From: Spongilla lacustris
Lineage: Eukaryota > Porifera > Demospongiae > Spongillida > Spongillidae
Assembly: GCA_949361645.1 (NCBI GenBank)
Contig: OX442428.1
Coordinates: 4,208,179-4,272,178 of the forward strand
DNA length: 64,000 nucleotides
Direction of reading: 5' to 3'
Each line of letters opens with the position of its first letter. Within the stretch, counting starts at the first letter, position 1. Made by a program: the position numbers and the translations under genes. Shown here one piece after another: positions 33,520-47,700 of this stretch. The notes under the pieces were generated by a model that did no database searches, was not told the origin of the DNA, and saw only the letters and a list, made by a program, of their open reading frames with translations.

Positions 33520-34739
33520 ATCAGACTCAAGTGATAATATATAGAGGGCTTGGACTGGAGACGCGTCACGTGAGCCATGCGCGGGCAGATATGGACGTAA
33601 AAATGGTGATTTCTGGTAACTTTGGTGTTGGAAGGAACTGAGTTCGTAAATTGAAATACGAAATCACCATCTACTTTGGGCTTGACACAGCGATGATAGC
33701 GATACCCCTTTTTTGTGGGACAGTTGTAAGGTGGTAAAACGAGGCTCGGCCTTTTTTTTACACGTTCTTGATCGATCTGTGCTTGTTGTTGCATGAGCGT
33801 TGGGTCATAGAAAATTCAGATTATCTCTGCGCAGTGAATTTAGGAGCCTAGATATCGGGAACTCAGCCTATTAGTATCCATGTATCACCACAGCTTAACC
33901 TTACCGACCAGCTTACCATACTACTGCGTACTCGAGCTCTGAAACCGTCTCGGGTGATTGCTCAATACAGATAGGTCCCTTGCTCTGATCTATGTAAAAT
34001 GCGGGTGTCTATTGAAAGTCCAACTGTCGCTTTGATATCTGCAAGCATTAATGATGCATTGACTTGTACTACGAAGGCTGAACCATGCACCCTTGTGTGC
34101 TGCATGGCAGAAATTTCAGCCATGTTACGTTTTGATGATGCAAGATGGATGTGCTGGATACCAGTCAAATGGAAATCCTTTGAAATATATTTTTCACTGG
34201 AGTTGTTTTGGGTTGGGCCAGACCATCTTCCTCACAGTTTCTGCACACTTTGGTAATGTGCTCAGTATCGTTGGCCCAAGGTTGATTCCCGACCTGTATG
34301 ACTATTGTGAAGCCTCTTAAGATAATCGGCTCTTAATAATTGTGGCACTACAACCTGTTTACCATGTAGGTCAAGCCATTTTTGACCATGTGTGATTCCC
34401 AAAAACTCCAATACTTTCATGCCAGTGCCGGTACATCTTTAACCTGGGGATAGGCCACTTTTATACTTCTGAGGTTGTTGGAGGTCCAGAAAGCTGCAGT
34501 GGAGGATTTAGAGCAAATAATACTCTGATCTCTTACATACATGGCATACTCTGAAACACTTCCTTATACACCAGTTTCTCCTCCTCTGATCACTGTTTTA
34601 ATGGGTAATTGTGGCAGAGCATAGGCAGCTACTTACTCTTTCGCAAAAAAGGTATGCAACAACCAGATAATATCTCTATAACAACAACAACAACATTTGC
34701 TGTAGGTGATTTGGTGCTGCCAGCATCGACTTGTAGTTA

Positions 34740-35960
34740 ATGATTTCCAGTGGGTTTGTGGCCGATCACCACTACAGTCCTTATTCCATATATGTAGTGA
34801 TCAAACTTCTTACAGGCGAACACAATTGCTAGGCATTCAATTTCCAGCTTAATTAGCTTGTGCTTAATGATCGCTACACAGACATCACTGGGTGGCCCTC
34901 TTTGCCCCTACCATAAGTACTACCATTGCAAATAAATTATGCTCACCAGAGATCAAAAGTATACCCCTGATAAATTTGACATTGCTTTTGGTTAGCTTTC
35001 TTAGTGGCTCTTAGCCTGTGAGAGATTATTGCACATGTCCAAGAAAGACTTGATTTATGCGATGTGGTAGGAGCCGGCATGTCATTGATTGCTACCACTG
35101 TACATGCTCAGGAGAATCATATCTCAAGTTGTCCTTGTTGAACTTCAAGTCACTTGTACTTTCTGGTGGGCATCATGACCTGCAAAAGCACTTATCCCTT
35201 GCTGGCTCTTGGCTGTCTATCTTCCCATTGACCAAAATATCATTGGCGATCACCACTACCCCATCTATGCCATCAAGAGCTGCCATTGGAACTCCTCTGG
35301 AGCTGATGAGGGGCCAAGCCACCTGTATATACCTGTTGGCCCCATACAAAGAAAGCTGCTTAGGTTACTTAAGCGGATCTGCAAGAAACCAACTTCAGCA
35401 TCTAACAAGTTAAAGACTTTAGCATTGATATCTGGATCCAGCCTTTCCAGATTTTCGCACTGTAGTCATTTGCTAATCCAACTGGTTGAGATTTCCACAT
35501 TGGTCCACATCTATTCCAGCCTTCTTCTGCATGCTAGCCAACCTCTTTACACTGCCTTCCTCATCTTATATGTAATTCTTCAGGATCTATTCTGAACAGG
35601 TTCAACGACTGCATTTAATTCAATGTTGTACACACCCTCCCAGTCCAATAAATATCCCGGTAGTCCTTTACAATTTGCCTGTACTTCTGCTGGACATACT
35701 GCCTCCACTTTGTATGAGAGTAGAGTTACAATGGTACTCTAAACATAAATTTGAGAACAGTGCTTGGTCTCCAATATTTCAAAGGTTAGTGAGATAGATT
35801 CCCCTTGTTTATTAACCAGCTGCTATTGACACTTACCCTGAGAAACGTTATGGTCCTGGTCAGCTTAATATTTCGTTTGTGAAAAGAGGGTCGACCCAGC
35901 TTCTGCAAATCCCTGAAAGCCATGGAATTACTGGATGCTGCCATGTCTAGTTGGCATTCC
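34740..35960 (-). pseudogene. Ty3/Gypsy pol relic: protease, reverse transcriptase, RNase H
   Basis: Reading right to left on the minus strand in several broken frames. A protease-like segment lies near 35960-35800 (QLDMAASSNSMAFRDLQKLG, with the DTGA catalytic motif altered to DMAA). RT lies near 35350-35200 (SSAPEEFQ, then DGVVVIANDILVNG, the usual Y/F-x-D-D box altered to ANDI). RNase H lies near 34850-34740 (KLEIECLAIVFACKKFDHYI). Multiple stops and frameshifts make it inactive. No integrase could be found to its left with confidence. Confidence 0.75.
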
Positions 35961-36807
35961 AGAATTTAGAAGTGATTGTAGCTGAAATGGTGAGACAGCT
36001 GTGCTATTAAGGAGGCAATTCAGAGTGGTAGTTGAGTTCATCAGTGGATGATATATCTTTATTTACCCACTGGGTATGCCTCTGGTATGGGTGCTTGTCA
36101 GGGTAATTGAAAAAGCTAGCACAACCTGATTTTTCATCAAGTCTGAACTCTAACACAATCATTTTTAAAAGACTAGGTATATTACATGTCATGTGCACAT
36201 TGGAGTTAATTTAAATCACCAGTTATCTAGCTTCAGTTCAAGAGGCTTCTTAGCAGGATCTATAACAACCAATTGAAATGAAAACATGAAGTAGGATGTC
36301 AAGGAGGAAAGTTTCAGCTTGTATTTTTCGCACCAGAGGCACTACTGCTGGAGAGAGATATATAGAGAAATGTTGAAAAATTGCTAATAGCAGAGAAGCA
36401 CATCAATCAGTTAGCAATTGATCCCACTTCAGTATCATCATGGTATGTGTAGAAGAGTTCTGGAGTGTAGAATGAACACATTGCCTTCTATTCTTTACAA
36501 ATCTCAGGACATTTTCCAAGTAGGCATTACTGCAAGATAGACTAAGATGAGCCCTTCTGCTGCCACATGCAACAGACTTCACAATCTTTTGTTTCAATAG
36601 TTGAAGCCAGTTTGTACATTTTAGTAAATGTGCCTGTATCACACACAATGGTAATTTGTGTGCAAAAAAGTTAAAGCCTATAGTGGAACATCCAACGTGT
36701 TTTCCCACAAACAGGTGTGTGGTGCTGTTTATTAATTTGCAACCCTATGTACCCAGGGTTTATGGATGCCACCAAGTAAAAAATGGCTATTTTATTGGAA
36801 TATTGCT

Positions 36808-36893
36808 ATCATATTGGAATTACTTGGAACAGTACCGGTATAATCAATGCTATATGATTATACTGGTACTGTTCCAAGTAATTCCAATATGAT
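36808..36893. repeat. Hairpin with 37-nt arms
   Basis: CATATTGGAATTACTTGGAA and its downstream complement form near-perfect arms around a loop of about 12 nt. Possibly a MITE remnant. Confidence 0.85.
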
Positions 36894-37730
36894 AACGTGC
36901 CTGCTGTTTGGAATGTGGCAATATAACCACATACGGGTGTAGGTGAGGACGTTATGATTAGTTTCTTAACATCCTATTAAAATTCCTAACATATACTTGG
37001 CTTGCCATTATCACATTGACAATAAACAAAGTTCAAAATGGCCGACAAGCAGCAAAATTCTTCAATGTAACCAGGTGGCAAATGTGTATTTTTGGGCAAT
37101 ATTGTGTGTTTGAGTACATAAAATGTAAAAGTTATGTCGTAGATCATCCTAGCATCATAATAGGAATGTCTGCAGTATAAAAATAGGCTACCACACGCTG
37201 ATGGAAGATTAAAACATATTTCCATTTGCATAACGTCATAGTGAAATAAACAAGATGTCAACAGCACGAGGCAGCCTTAATTAACCTGCATTCCGTACCC
37301 GAATGTGTGTGTGTATTAAATGGTAAATAAAATGGTATCGGATATCCTACCTTTTGTTGTATTCATGATTAAACTAAATTTCATTTCTCATCTAGTTCGG
37401 AAGAAGACGTGTGGGTGAGTTGGATGTTTGAATTTGCATTGTTGTTATTTTTTAGTGTACAGTATCAATATCTGAATATAAATGATTTGCATTCTTGTTA
37501 TTGAAAGGTACAATGTGTTCATTTATCTTCTACCTTAAGTTTTATTTTGTATACCCTGGTTATTATTTTAGTCGTCTTAGTTTGTGCTGTGTGCTTTGTA
37601 ATTGGATTAATAACGACGTGTTTGTAGAGTGTTGTAAGTGAGCTAATGTATCTGCCCAAGTCGAGGTTGGCAGTGGTTTTGGGCATGACGAACACAGCAT
37701 CAGACCAGCAGATGTTCTGGTTCCCAACCA

Positions 37731-38145
37731 GTGGCAAGAAATGGAAGTGTTTCCCTAGTCTCAGCACCCCAGCAGCCATACGTCTGTACTGCTAATTTCC
37801 AGCCCAACTCTGAGCACTTTGGATCATTCGAATCATGCTTGCGACACTCAGCCACTAAAGGTGCAGACCCTGCCATCACTCCTGCTTCAGACAAAATAGA
37901 AGGGTTTAGCGGTGAGGTAGCATCAAATGCAGCTGGTTTGCAGCTGCATTTGATGTTACCTCATCTCTAAACCCTTCTATTTTTTCTGAAGCGGGAGTGA
38001 TGGCAGCCTTAGTGGCTGAGTGTCGCAAGCATGATTCCAATGATCCAAAGTGTTCAGAGTTGGGCTGGAAATGCACACCATTAGCAGCAGAGATGTATGG
38101 CTGCTGGGGTGCAGAGGCTAGGGAAACACTTTCATGTCTTGCCAC
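37731..38145. mobile_element. Palindrome with 205-nt arms
   Basis: GTGGCAAGAAATGGAAGTGT at the left is inversely repeated at TTTCATGTCTTGCCAC on the right, with matching sequence through to a centre at about 37938. Both arms contain an open, protein-like frame (GFSGEVASNAAGLQLHLM), present because of the inversion. It lies inside the split Gypsy relic. Confidence 0.85.
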
Positions 38146-38457
38146 TCGTCTGGCCATACCAATGAATTGCACCAAGTCCCAGGCCACTGCTTCCATTTAA
38201 GGCAGACTCAGCCGACTTTGGTGAGGTCCTGTGCAGAAGCCCTCCTATCATTGGTTGTCACTGGTTGACAGTATTTTGTTTCTTTTGTTGTTTCTTGTGA
38301 ATAATTCTAATAATCATTATGTAAGTAAATTAATTACCTGCATGTTTTTTTATAAGTTAAAAAAAGTAAGGAAACAAGGAATTACACATTCACAAATTTA
38401 TAAATATTGCAGAACTACAATATTTAGCAAATCTACCTTGCTCAATGTAGGTATGTA

Positions 38458-38703
38458 ACAAGATATAATAATAATCTTTCTGAGAAAGGTAGTGGTATAT
38501 ATGATTTGAATGCAATGGTGGTGTAAAAAGTAAAAAGGAAGGAAACAAGGGATTGGAGATACAATAATTATTCCTATATTTGTGAGAACGGCATTACATT
38601 TATGTTGCTAAATATAGGAATAATTATTGCATCTCCAATCCCTTGTTGCCTTCAAATCCTATACACCACAAACTTTCTCAGAGAGATTGTTTTTATATCT
38701 TGT
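38458..38703. mobile_element. MITE with about 65-nt terminal inverted repeats
   Basis: Ends ACAAGATATAATAATAATCT and AGATTGTTTTTATATCTTGT are inverse complements. The subterminal GATTTGAATGCAATGGTGG and GCCTTCAAATCCTATACACC continue the match. The core repeats AGGAATAATTATTGCATCTC inversely. About 245 nt, no ORF. Confidence 0.85.
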
Positions 38704-40029
38704 TTCATTCAGTTTTTTAAATAAGTAACTAGTAATATTCTTTGCAACCTATACATACAAGTTAATACGTTTGTACATGTATTACAAAATCCAGCTGTTG
38801 TACAAGTAATGCCATGTTTATTGCCTAGCAACACATTGTTTGCAGTTTATGTTACATTTGCAGCTGAACTCGCGCACCAAGCTTTGCCTCTTAGAAACTC
38901 GTATCTCGTCTTGAGTTCTGTTCATAATGCTGCCTCTTGGAAGCTCGCACCACAACAGGATTCTTTTCATGTCGCCACCTCTTAGAAGCTCAGTTTGACT
39001 CCAGATTTGCTCTGTATTTGTCACGAGCAGACACCCACCTTTGTTAAGCATCAGCATTGGACCGAGAGGACTCTAACTCGGTGTCTCGCCTCTTTTTTTT
39101 GTTAAGGCATTTTCATATGAACAACTGTATTGTCGACAGTAGACAAAAGTAGTGAACTTATATTACCTTTGATGAAACATACAAATGAAACTTCCACTTA
39201 CATAAAGCGTTGCACAAATTCAAATTATACATGTGCATTGCCATGGGAACGATATAGCTCATCGTATTACGTAATTATATCAGTTACGTGCTTTATTTAT
39301 ACATATTTTATACCTGAAGATGCTCTTGCAAGAAATTCCAAAGCCATTAGTGCAATTGGCGCTCTTTAAAACTGTTCCTATCCTGAGTTATACTCACCCA
39401 TAAAGACGATAATGACGACAATGGAGAAAAATAAGATGGGGATCGAGAAGAGTATGGGCTTTTTTGTTCCCTTAAAGCAAACGGTCTGGCGACTTGAACA
39501 AACCATAAAATTGATAGTCTTTGCCTTCTGATTTGATACCAACACAGAGCTAAAATATCTGTTTCTCACTACATTCATGATATTGCACAAATCCTATGAG
39601 AGTTACTACTGTAACTCATGATATGTATAAATGTCTGATTGGGAAGGAATTTGCTGTAGATGTGAATCAGGATAGGCTGTGATTGCATTTCATCCCAACA
39701 GCTTTTAAGCCTTGGTGTCTTGCTGTGACAGTGAACTGAATTTTGCTGCTTCTGTGGTTCTTTCCTTGCAATGAAACTACAGTTTGAAATATTCCCAATG
39801 TAGCCAAGGATTGTCCATTGGTGATTTTATAGCACAATAGGAGCTTGTGCCAAAGTAGGCTTTCCTATCTTGGTTCACACCTTGACAGAACAGGAGTTGT
39901 CACCCGCACTATTGCCTCCACCTCAAAGGTGACATCCTGGCCTTTGATCGATAGGGGTTGTCACACTTGTGGAATTGAATCATGGACCTTAATCGTCTGA
40001 ATGGAAATAGTTCTGACCGGCGGTTGCTT

Positions 40030-40607
40030 CGTCCTCTTCTTAAGACAGATATGCCCTATCTTCTGACAGTAGTTGCACACAGTCTCTTGACTGTGTGCTG
40101 TCTTGCTGCGCCTTGGACAGGTTCCCCTGAGGAAATCGCTCTTGTGTTTGCCACCAGCTGCTGATCTGGCATGTCATGATGACACCAAGTAGAAGACTGC
40201 TGCTGTGATGACTGAACTTTTTTGACTCAGGAAGAATAAGGACTAGGGCTTTGCTATATCAGTTTGGTCTCCTTACTGACCTTTGCAGCCTCCTCAGTCT
40301 CCTGTGCTATTAGAAGTGTCTTAGCGAATGTGAACTTGTTATCCTTCACTTTAAATAGGGCCTTCAGTATGGCTTTGTTGTTCACTGAACACATAAAGCA
40401 TGTGCACATTGCCTCATCTTGATGGTCCTTAATTGAGGGAAAATTGCACCTGACAGCATCATGACAAATCCTGGCAGGCAGTTCTTGAATACTCTCTCCA
40501 GGTCTGCATTGCATCTCTGACAAGAACTTAAACCATTCATATACTACATACCTGATTGATTCAAACTGGGCTTTCGTAGCAATTTCATCAAGCGTAAGCA
40601 CATCCAT
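40030..40607 (-). pseudogene. Ty3/Gypsy gag relic with zinc knuckle
   Basis: 40254-40607 on the minus strand is an open 117-codon stretch of retrotransposon gag type (YEWFKFLSEMQCRPGESIQE, FTFAKTLLIAQETEEAAK). About 150 nt further left is a CCHC-like remnant (CNYCQKIGHICLKK). It probably belongs to the pol relic at 34.7-36.0 kb, the 4-kb gap being filled by later insertions. Confidence 0.7.
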
Positions 40608-41763
40608 GTCCTTGGGCAGAGTCTATTTAGATTGGCCAAAAGATAGCATGTGATTTTAGAATGATTTGTCAGGAAATCTGGGTAGCTTTGTCATCGGGAA
40701 CAGACGAGGAAAGTCAAAAAGCGTGCCCAATAATCAGCCCATAATTCAGAATAAGAGTCAGAAGGAATGAAACTTGGAATTGCCACTGCAGACAGTTAGG
40801 AAGTAGGCTTTGAAGGAAGTTTTCCAGGGAGTGTTAAATGAGTAGGCTCCATCTGTTTTCATTGAGTGCCCAACTGCTGGTGATGTAACCTGATTAGTTG
40901 ACCTTTCTCAGATATGATAAATCCTGCTGACTAAGCCAATTTATTGTTATGTTCTCACTGAGTATATGGATGTGAGCAGATTAGAATGAATAGGTCACAA
41001 CAGAAATGAATTACATGAGATCGAAAAATAGAATACACACGAGAATGTTCGGACACGTGATCATCCGGAATGAAGTGAATAAATTGAAAGTCCCATCTGA
41101 ATTATGTGCACATAACAGAGTCCATGATAGCCCAGCTAAAATGATAGAGGCCTGCAGTATCATCATCCCATGTTCGCTTCATATTATTGAAAGGCGTTTG
41201 TTCCAATGATGTGTCTCTCCTTGTGCATCTTTACATGTAAGGTGTGTGTGTGTGTCCACCCAAGTTTGGAACCCCTGGCTCCACAAGGAGATTCAATTTA
41301 TTGAACAGGTTCAGAGAATTTTCACTCCAGTCATATACATGTATAAGCATGCTGGTAAATCATCTATGGAAGTCACCTTGCTAACTTGGGTCTACAGTCT
41401 CTAGAGAATAGCTTTAATGATCTTATCATGTGTTACAAAATATATAATAATTTGGTTGATCTTCCTTTTGACAGTTTCTTCACCTAAACAGTCAGGCCAC
41501 ATTCCATCAGAGGTCATTCTTGTATCCTGCAATCTAAGTATTTACCCCATCATTCATTTCAAGCACACTTTTTTGTGATCCCAATACCTCATTGAATGTT
41601 GCAGTTTTTTGATCCCAACTCAGTACTGTTGACTTTTCATCCTTTTGTGTTTTTTATCCCTTTTCGTAGACCTATAGGCAGTTTGTAAGTGGATGTATGC
41701 ATACCATTACTTGAAAATTCATCCAAACAGTTAATGTTACGCATATGAAATATTGTTTTACAG

Positions 41764-41778
41764 GTCGAAGTGAAGCAA
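41764..41778 (+). CDS. Micro-exon VEVKQ
   Basis: 15 nt between TTTTACAG and GTAAGTGC. Its flanks are homologous to those of the micro-exons at 42344 and 43251, showing that exon and introns were duplicated together. Confidence 0.5.
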
Positions 41779-44700
41779 GTAAGTGCAATCATTGAAGCAA
41801 GCAACGTAACGTTTTAATCTTCATTCTAAACCAAACACAAAACTAAACAAAAGGTATGTTTTGAGAGGTTTTGGTTCCATTATTGAACTTGTTTTGTATA
41901 TCATGAATGACCGGGGTGAAGTTATAGTTCTTCCATTTTCAATTTCACTACTATACATGTGTATCATCATCACACACAGATAATATATATTTCCATTTTT
42001 GTGCTCTTTGCATCTGATGTCAATTTGCTCATGATTCATAATTGGTTATGCGGTTATGATGGAGGTTGTTCCCAACAACAACAAATTGATTAGCCTCCCT
42101 CCTTTGTTAAGCAAAGTATTCAGTTTTCTACAGCATTATTTTTCCATTGTACATGAGGATATAACTTGCACGCATAGGCTGGATGACTTATGCGAGCCTA
42201 GCTAGAATGAAAAAGGCTGCACTATCATCCATCCCATGTTGGGTTCTCCTAGTGTTTATATAGCACGTGTCTTGATGGTGTCTTTTTAGATAAAACAATC
42301 ATTCAAAGAATTAATGTTACACACTTCAAATATTATTCTACAGGTTAAGAGGGTAAGTGGAATCATTCACATAAGCAACACAATTTTATAATCTTCATAC
42401 TAAACCAAGCTAAGAACAAAAAGAAAGGTACGTTTTGAGTGTATTTTCATTATTGCACATAGTTTTGTATGAATGATTCGGGTTGTTTTTTATTGTACTA
42501 TATCCCCATTATAAATGTATTCCATATTAGAATACATCATTTGCTTCGCATCTGATAGTCATAGTTATGACATTGCCTTTATCAATGAGTGGTTATGATG
42601 GAGATTGTCCCCAACAGCGACAAATTATCCCTCCATTGTTAAGCAAAGCATTTAGTTTTGGATGTTTGCAGCATTACATCTAAGTATGCCACATTAATTA
42701 TGATGACAATCAGAATTTAACTTGCACGCCTAGATTGGAGCATGTTGTATACAAGCCCAGCTGAAATGAAGGAGGCTGCACTATCATCCATCCCATGTTT
42801 GCTTCTCCTAGTGTCTTATCCATCACTACTGTATAGTTCTTGATATTAAATGCACGTGACATGTTTTTATTGATGGTATATGAAAAGAAAATTTGTATAA
42901 ATGCACAGATAGTCTCTGTGTGCATGTGTTGGTAATATTTTAACATTTAGCTTGGCTGTTTGGACATAGTGGACTCTTTCGACTCCATTGGATGTTGCAT
43001 ACACAGTGAGGGGTTTATATTTTGGAATTTCATACCTTCTCTCTGTTTTTCTATTCCTGCTGTTGATATTGTTAAATTGTGCACATTCAAGCACTGAATG
43101 ATTAATTACACCGGTTGCTACATCAATCAGAATGTTGTTTTTCAAGAAGTATTGTTACTATATTTTTATAAGTACATTAATGGTCTATATGAAAAATGCA
43201 TGCAGAGCTGCAGCGGGGGTCTAGTATATAAGTGAAATATTATTCTACAGGTTGAAATGAAACAAGTAAGTGTGATCTTTCAGGCAAGCAACATAATGTT
43301 ATAATGTTCTTAATAAATCAAGCTCAAAAGGAAGCAAAAGGTATGTTTTGTTTTCATTATTGTACATAGTTCTGTATGTCATGAATGACCCAAGCGAATG
43401 TATAGTTCTATCATTTTTAATTTTCCTACTATTTCGTCATCACATGGAGATAGCCTACATTGAAATACAAATCATATACATGTATATTGTCCTTTGCATC
43501 TGATACTGTTAACTGGCTCATGTTTCATAATTAGTTATGACAGCCTTTATCAATGAGCGGTTGTGATGGAGGTTGCCAATAGCGATAAATTAATTAATCT
43601 CCTAATTTTGTTGAGAAGTATCCATTTTCAATGTTGCAGCATTACATTAAAGTACACATAAACTTATGAAGACACATGATGACAATCAGAATGTAACTTG
43701 CATGCTTACAATGGAGCACTTTGTATATTTAAAAAATGTATAGTATGAATTTTTTTAACAAGAATTCTGTAGTGCTTTTATGGTAATAGCTAAGAAGTGC
43801 CATATAGAAATCTGTGGAATTTGATCAAACAATTCCCTCTCCCTTACACATGCAGGTGGCGAAATCACTTTGGCAGGCAGCTGAAAGGTTGCACTGCCAA
43901 ACTGAAAAACGATACGAAGCCATGGTAAATGATGAATAATAATTTGTACCAATATTTGCCATATTGACAGACGGGAGCTAGTGTGTATTATACATATACC
44001 AGTACTATGAAATATAGGATTTGAATGCAGTAGTGGTCCAATGCTAAAGAAAAACCGTTACCGCAAAAATGCATTGCATGTGCATTGTTTGTGTGCTACA
44101 TATAGGACTATTACTTACCATTCCACATTTGTTTCCCTGCATTATTGCATTCAAATCCTACAAAGTACCACATTTTGCATAGAGTATTTGTTTCCTTGTT
44201 CTGTTTTCGTATAGGAAGGTAAGATATAAAAACAATAGTCATAGTTTTTGCTGCACATAATAAGTAATTTGAATGATGTGAAATATCATTCTGAGTGATC
44301 TTTTACAAAACGTTCATACAGTCACACTCTCCTTGATAACTACTGAACCGTTTATATCCACTTAGCCTCATCCATTTTGGTATCTTTTGTCTTGCTCTTT
44401 GACAACCTTGCTCTTGGGTGCACTATGTTCCATTGTTTGTGCTCCACCTTCTTGTCCTTATACCTTTGGCTGACATTAATGTATTCATAACCTACTCAGG
44501 GAGTTTAGGCACTTTTTCATAAATTTCAAATAATACATGTTGTAAATATATTTTTGATGACTGTCAGAATACTTCAATAATGTCTTAATTGCAAACAATA
44601 CTTTCTCCCTACCAGCGACCAGCTGCTGGCCATAGATGTGTATAGCCATTTCTATAAACATATTGCGTGTACTCATAAATGTGAGAGTGATAAGTGCTTT

Positions 44701-47700
44701 TGTCTTTACTCATATATCTATCATCAGGTTAGATTATCATGAGAAAAACAAGGGAGGGTGCAATATATGGATGATATATGGAGATTAGTTAGGCACTCCC
44801 CCCAATTTTAAACTTGTTTTTGTTTGTGATGCGAAGCTATATTCTTCAAGTGGTACATAGATGATAGGCAGTAGATGGAAGGGAAACCTAAGCATTGTAC
44901 ATGACAGTGCATCTCAACAGTGAAGGCAGCTCCACAGGTCCAGTTTGTAGGAGTGTTGGCAGGAATCCAGCCATTCGTAAGAACTAGTACATCTTGGAAG
45001 GACATGCTGTAAGCCAGCTGGATGCTCCTTTTTCCTGACATTGGTCCATTGCTATGTGGAATTGAATGTACATGTACACCATTTGCAAAAGAAAAGGTGC
45101 AAGTGAGGGTAAAGTATGTGGATCAAGAAGGGCTGCTGCAAAATCCTCACACTCCTCAATAACCTCCGTTCAGTGTTTTAAATTGGCTGTGATGGAGTCA
45201 ATTTTGGAAACTGGATTCAACCTTCTATAATCTACGCACAATCTTAGCATACTGTCTGTTTTGCTATGACCAAGGGTAATCCCTTATCACTACAAAAAGG
45301 TATATGACCCCACTGCAGTTCATACCAACCAGCTCTTTATAAGCATGTAGTAGCAAAGCTTTGAGCTAACTGCTTCCATGAGGTGCTCTGGATAGTTTTC
45401 CCTGGTTTGTTGCTAAATATCCTATGAAATAATGATTTCTACCTTTTAGTTGTTGTCAAGGTCCATGTTGAATTTTTGTTCTGAGTTGTCACAATGAGGA
45501 GGAATATTCATTACATTTCCTTCGTCACAATATTTCTATTACAGGTCATCAAGGATGAGATAATTAGCGGCATAGACTGTTCCTGGCCTTTCTTGAACCT
45601 TATCAGAGATTGTACATATGGATAACTCTCTTACTCTTTCTCTTGTTCCGCATATATAAGGTAATTCACCTGCCACATCGGCTGAAGAACCTTCTAGGGA
45701 CCTTGTCACTGATGAGCAAGTAACATCTTACTCTATTTTGGAAGTAGCATGCTTCCTGCCTGCTTTTAACTCTTGGAGACGAGCCATCTTTGCCATAATA
45801 GGTCTTCTGATATTGCTGTGCAGCTAGATTCTCTTTTTCTAATTCAGACATCACCTGGCATTGTTCCTTTGTAGAAAAGACACAGCTGGTAACATTTTTC
45901 AGTCTTACCCTTCTGTTCAGGAATATAGATGTTCAAAGAATCCCTCACATCACAACCATAGAAGAGTTTTAAAAATTGTGTTAATGCCCGTGGTAATTTC
46001 TAATAGGCAATGGGGAGATAAGAAATCTTCTTGTCCCAGCCCTTTCCCTTGACACTGCCTTGCAAAGCGTTACTTGTAATGTTTGATTGAAATGTTTGAT
46101 AGGTCTACCATCTGGGTTTGTGTATTTAGATTGTACATGTAAGAGTCTATACCATTAAGCTAACAGCAATGAGGTAAAATCAGAAACTTGTTCTGTTAGT
46201 ATCTATCATCCAACACCTACCTGAACAGACACCTTAATCAGCTTTTTGACCTAATGGCATTATCTCAGATGGCCAGAATGTCTCTTGCTATTCTGCAAAA
46301 CTGTTCTGTTGTTGGAGTCCTTCTGACAAATTCTGCAGCTTATGCTTATGCAATAGAAGCCTTCCCTAATGTAATGTGCAGACATATCCTTGGCAGGACC
46401 AGATGTTCTATTTTGAAAGCCACCATACTATTAAACAGTACACTATTGCTTTTGGGCTCTTCCACACATCCATGGGAGTGACGCACACACAAATGATGCA
46501 TTTTAATCTAAAATCAAAATGACTCTGACTTACATACTGGTACTGCAATTGCATGTACCATCACACGCCAAAGTAAATCTAGTCTGAAAGTATAAATTAT
46601 TCCCTAACCGTTTTCTTACATTCTTGAATTGTACATGATAATCAAGTGCTTTTTTATAGTTTCACACTGTAGTTGTATCCGTTTCAGTAGTATTGAAACT
46701 AATCAGTGTGTACGATCAGAAGGCCAAACTATCAAAGCGTCGTTTCCCAAAAAGTTCAAAATTGTGTCCTAGACCTGTTATTAGCTTCAGAATTTCAAAG
46801 TTTCCAACGTAGTATTTGTAATCTTGATTAAATTAATACAATTTCTTGAAAAAGGTGACAATGTAAGTACTTGCCATTGCATGCACTAATTGTGCAAGAT
46901 ATGTACATATGTAATTGTGCTGTTTTTCCTTACTATGAATATCAATATCACTGAATACATGGGAAAAGATCAAGGTGGGTTATTTACTGAGTCGTACCAT
47001 GTTTACTCCTCCCATTTTGTGCATATGAACTTAGAAACATGAAAATGAAGTGAGTTATTCGAGTGATATTTTGATTACAAATTGTTTGCTTTGTTGTGGA
47101 ATTTAAAGGTACAAATATACACATTATAATTTTGTGTGCTTGTACAGAATTGGATTGATGCTGTTTCCATTATCAGTGATGCATTATTGGCAATGTTTAT
47201 TTTGCATGTGTTACTCTACACTTGTACTATATTACATGCATAATCAAATAATGCTAGAAGCACTATTCATAGTGCTCAGTCATCAACAGCACATTATCTG
47301 CCGATACACTCCTTGGCTATCTGGATTAGGTGGCATGGGCCCTCACCACAATACCCAATAGGGTGCATCCAATGAAGACGTGCCTGCTGCATTACCAAAA
47401 AAATGTACATATTTTATGATTAGATTTGGTTTCTTCTGAAACTGTGTTGTAAAGTAGATTTCAGGCATATAATATAGTCAATCACTGATTTGTAATTGCC
47501 AGCTAACTGAAGCATCTAAATATTGTCTTCACTTCATCGATTTCGATGATGCTGCTAGTAATGGATGCTTTTTTGAAGTTAATAAATATACATAGGTACT
47601 ATGTGCGATGGCACCCTTACACTGATGATCTCATCCCAAGATTTACATAATCATGTGCAAAGCATACATATGATATAAAACATACCAACTGCACAGCATA

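Noticed and set aside
44214..44222. Four-nt candidate micro-exon (TATAG/GAAG/GTAAGA)
   Set aside because: Not a multiple of three and would break the phase-0 pattern; probably chance at the edge of a MITE.
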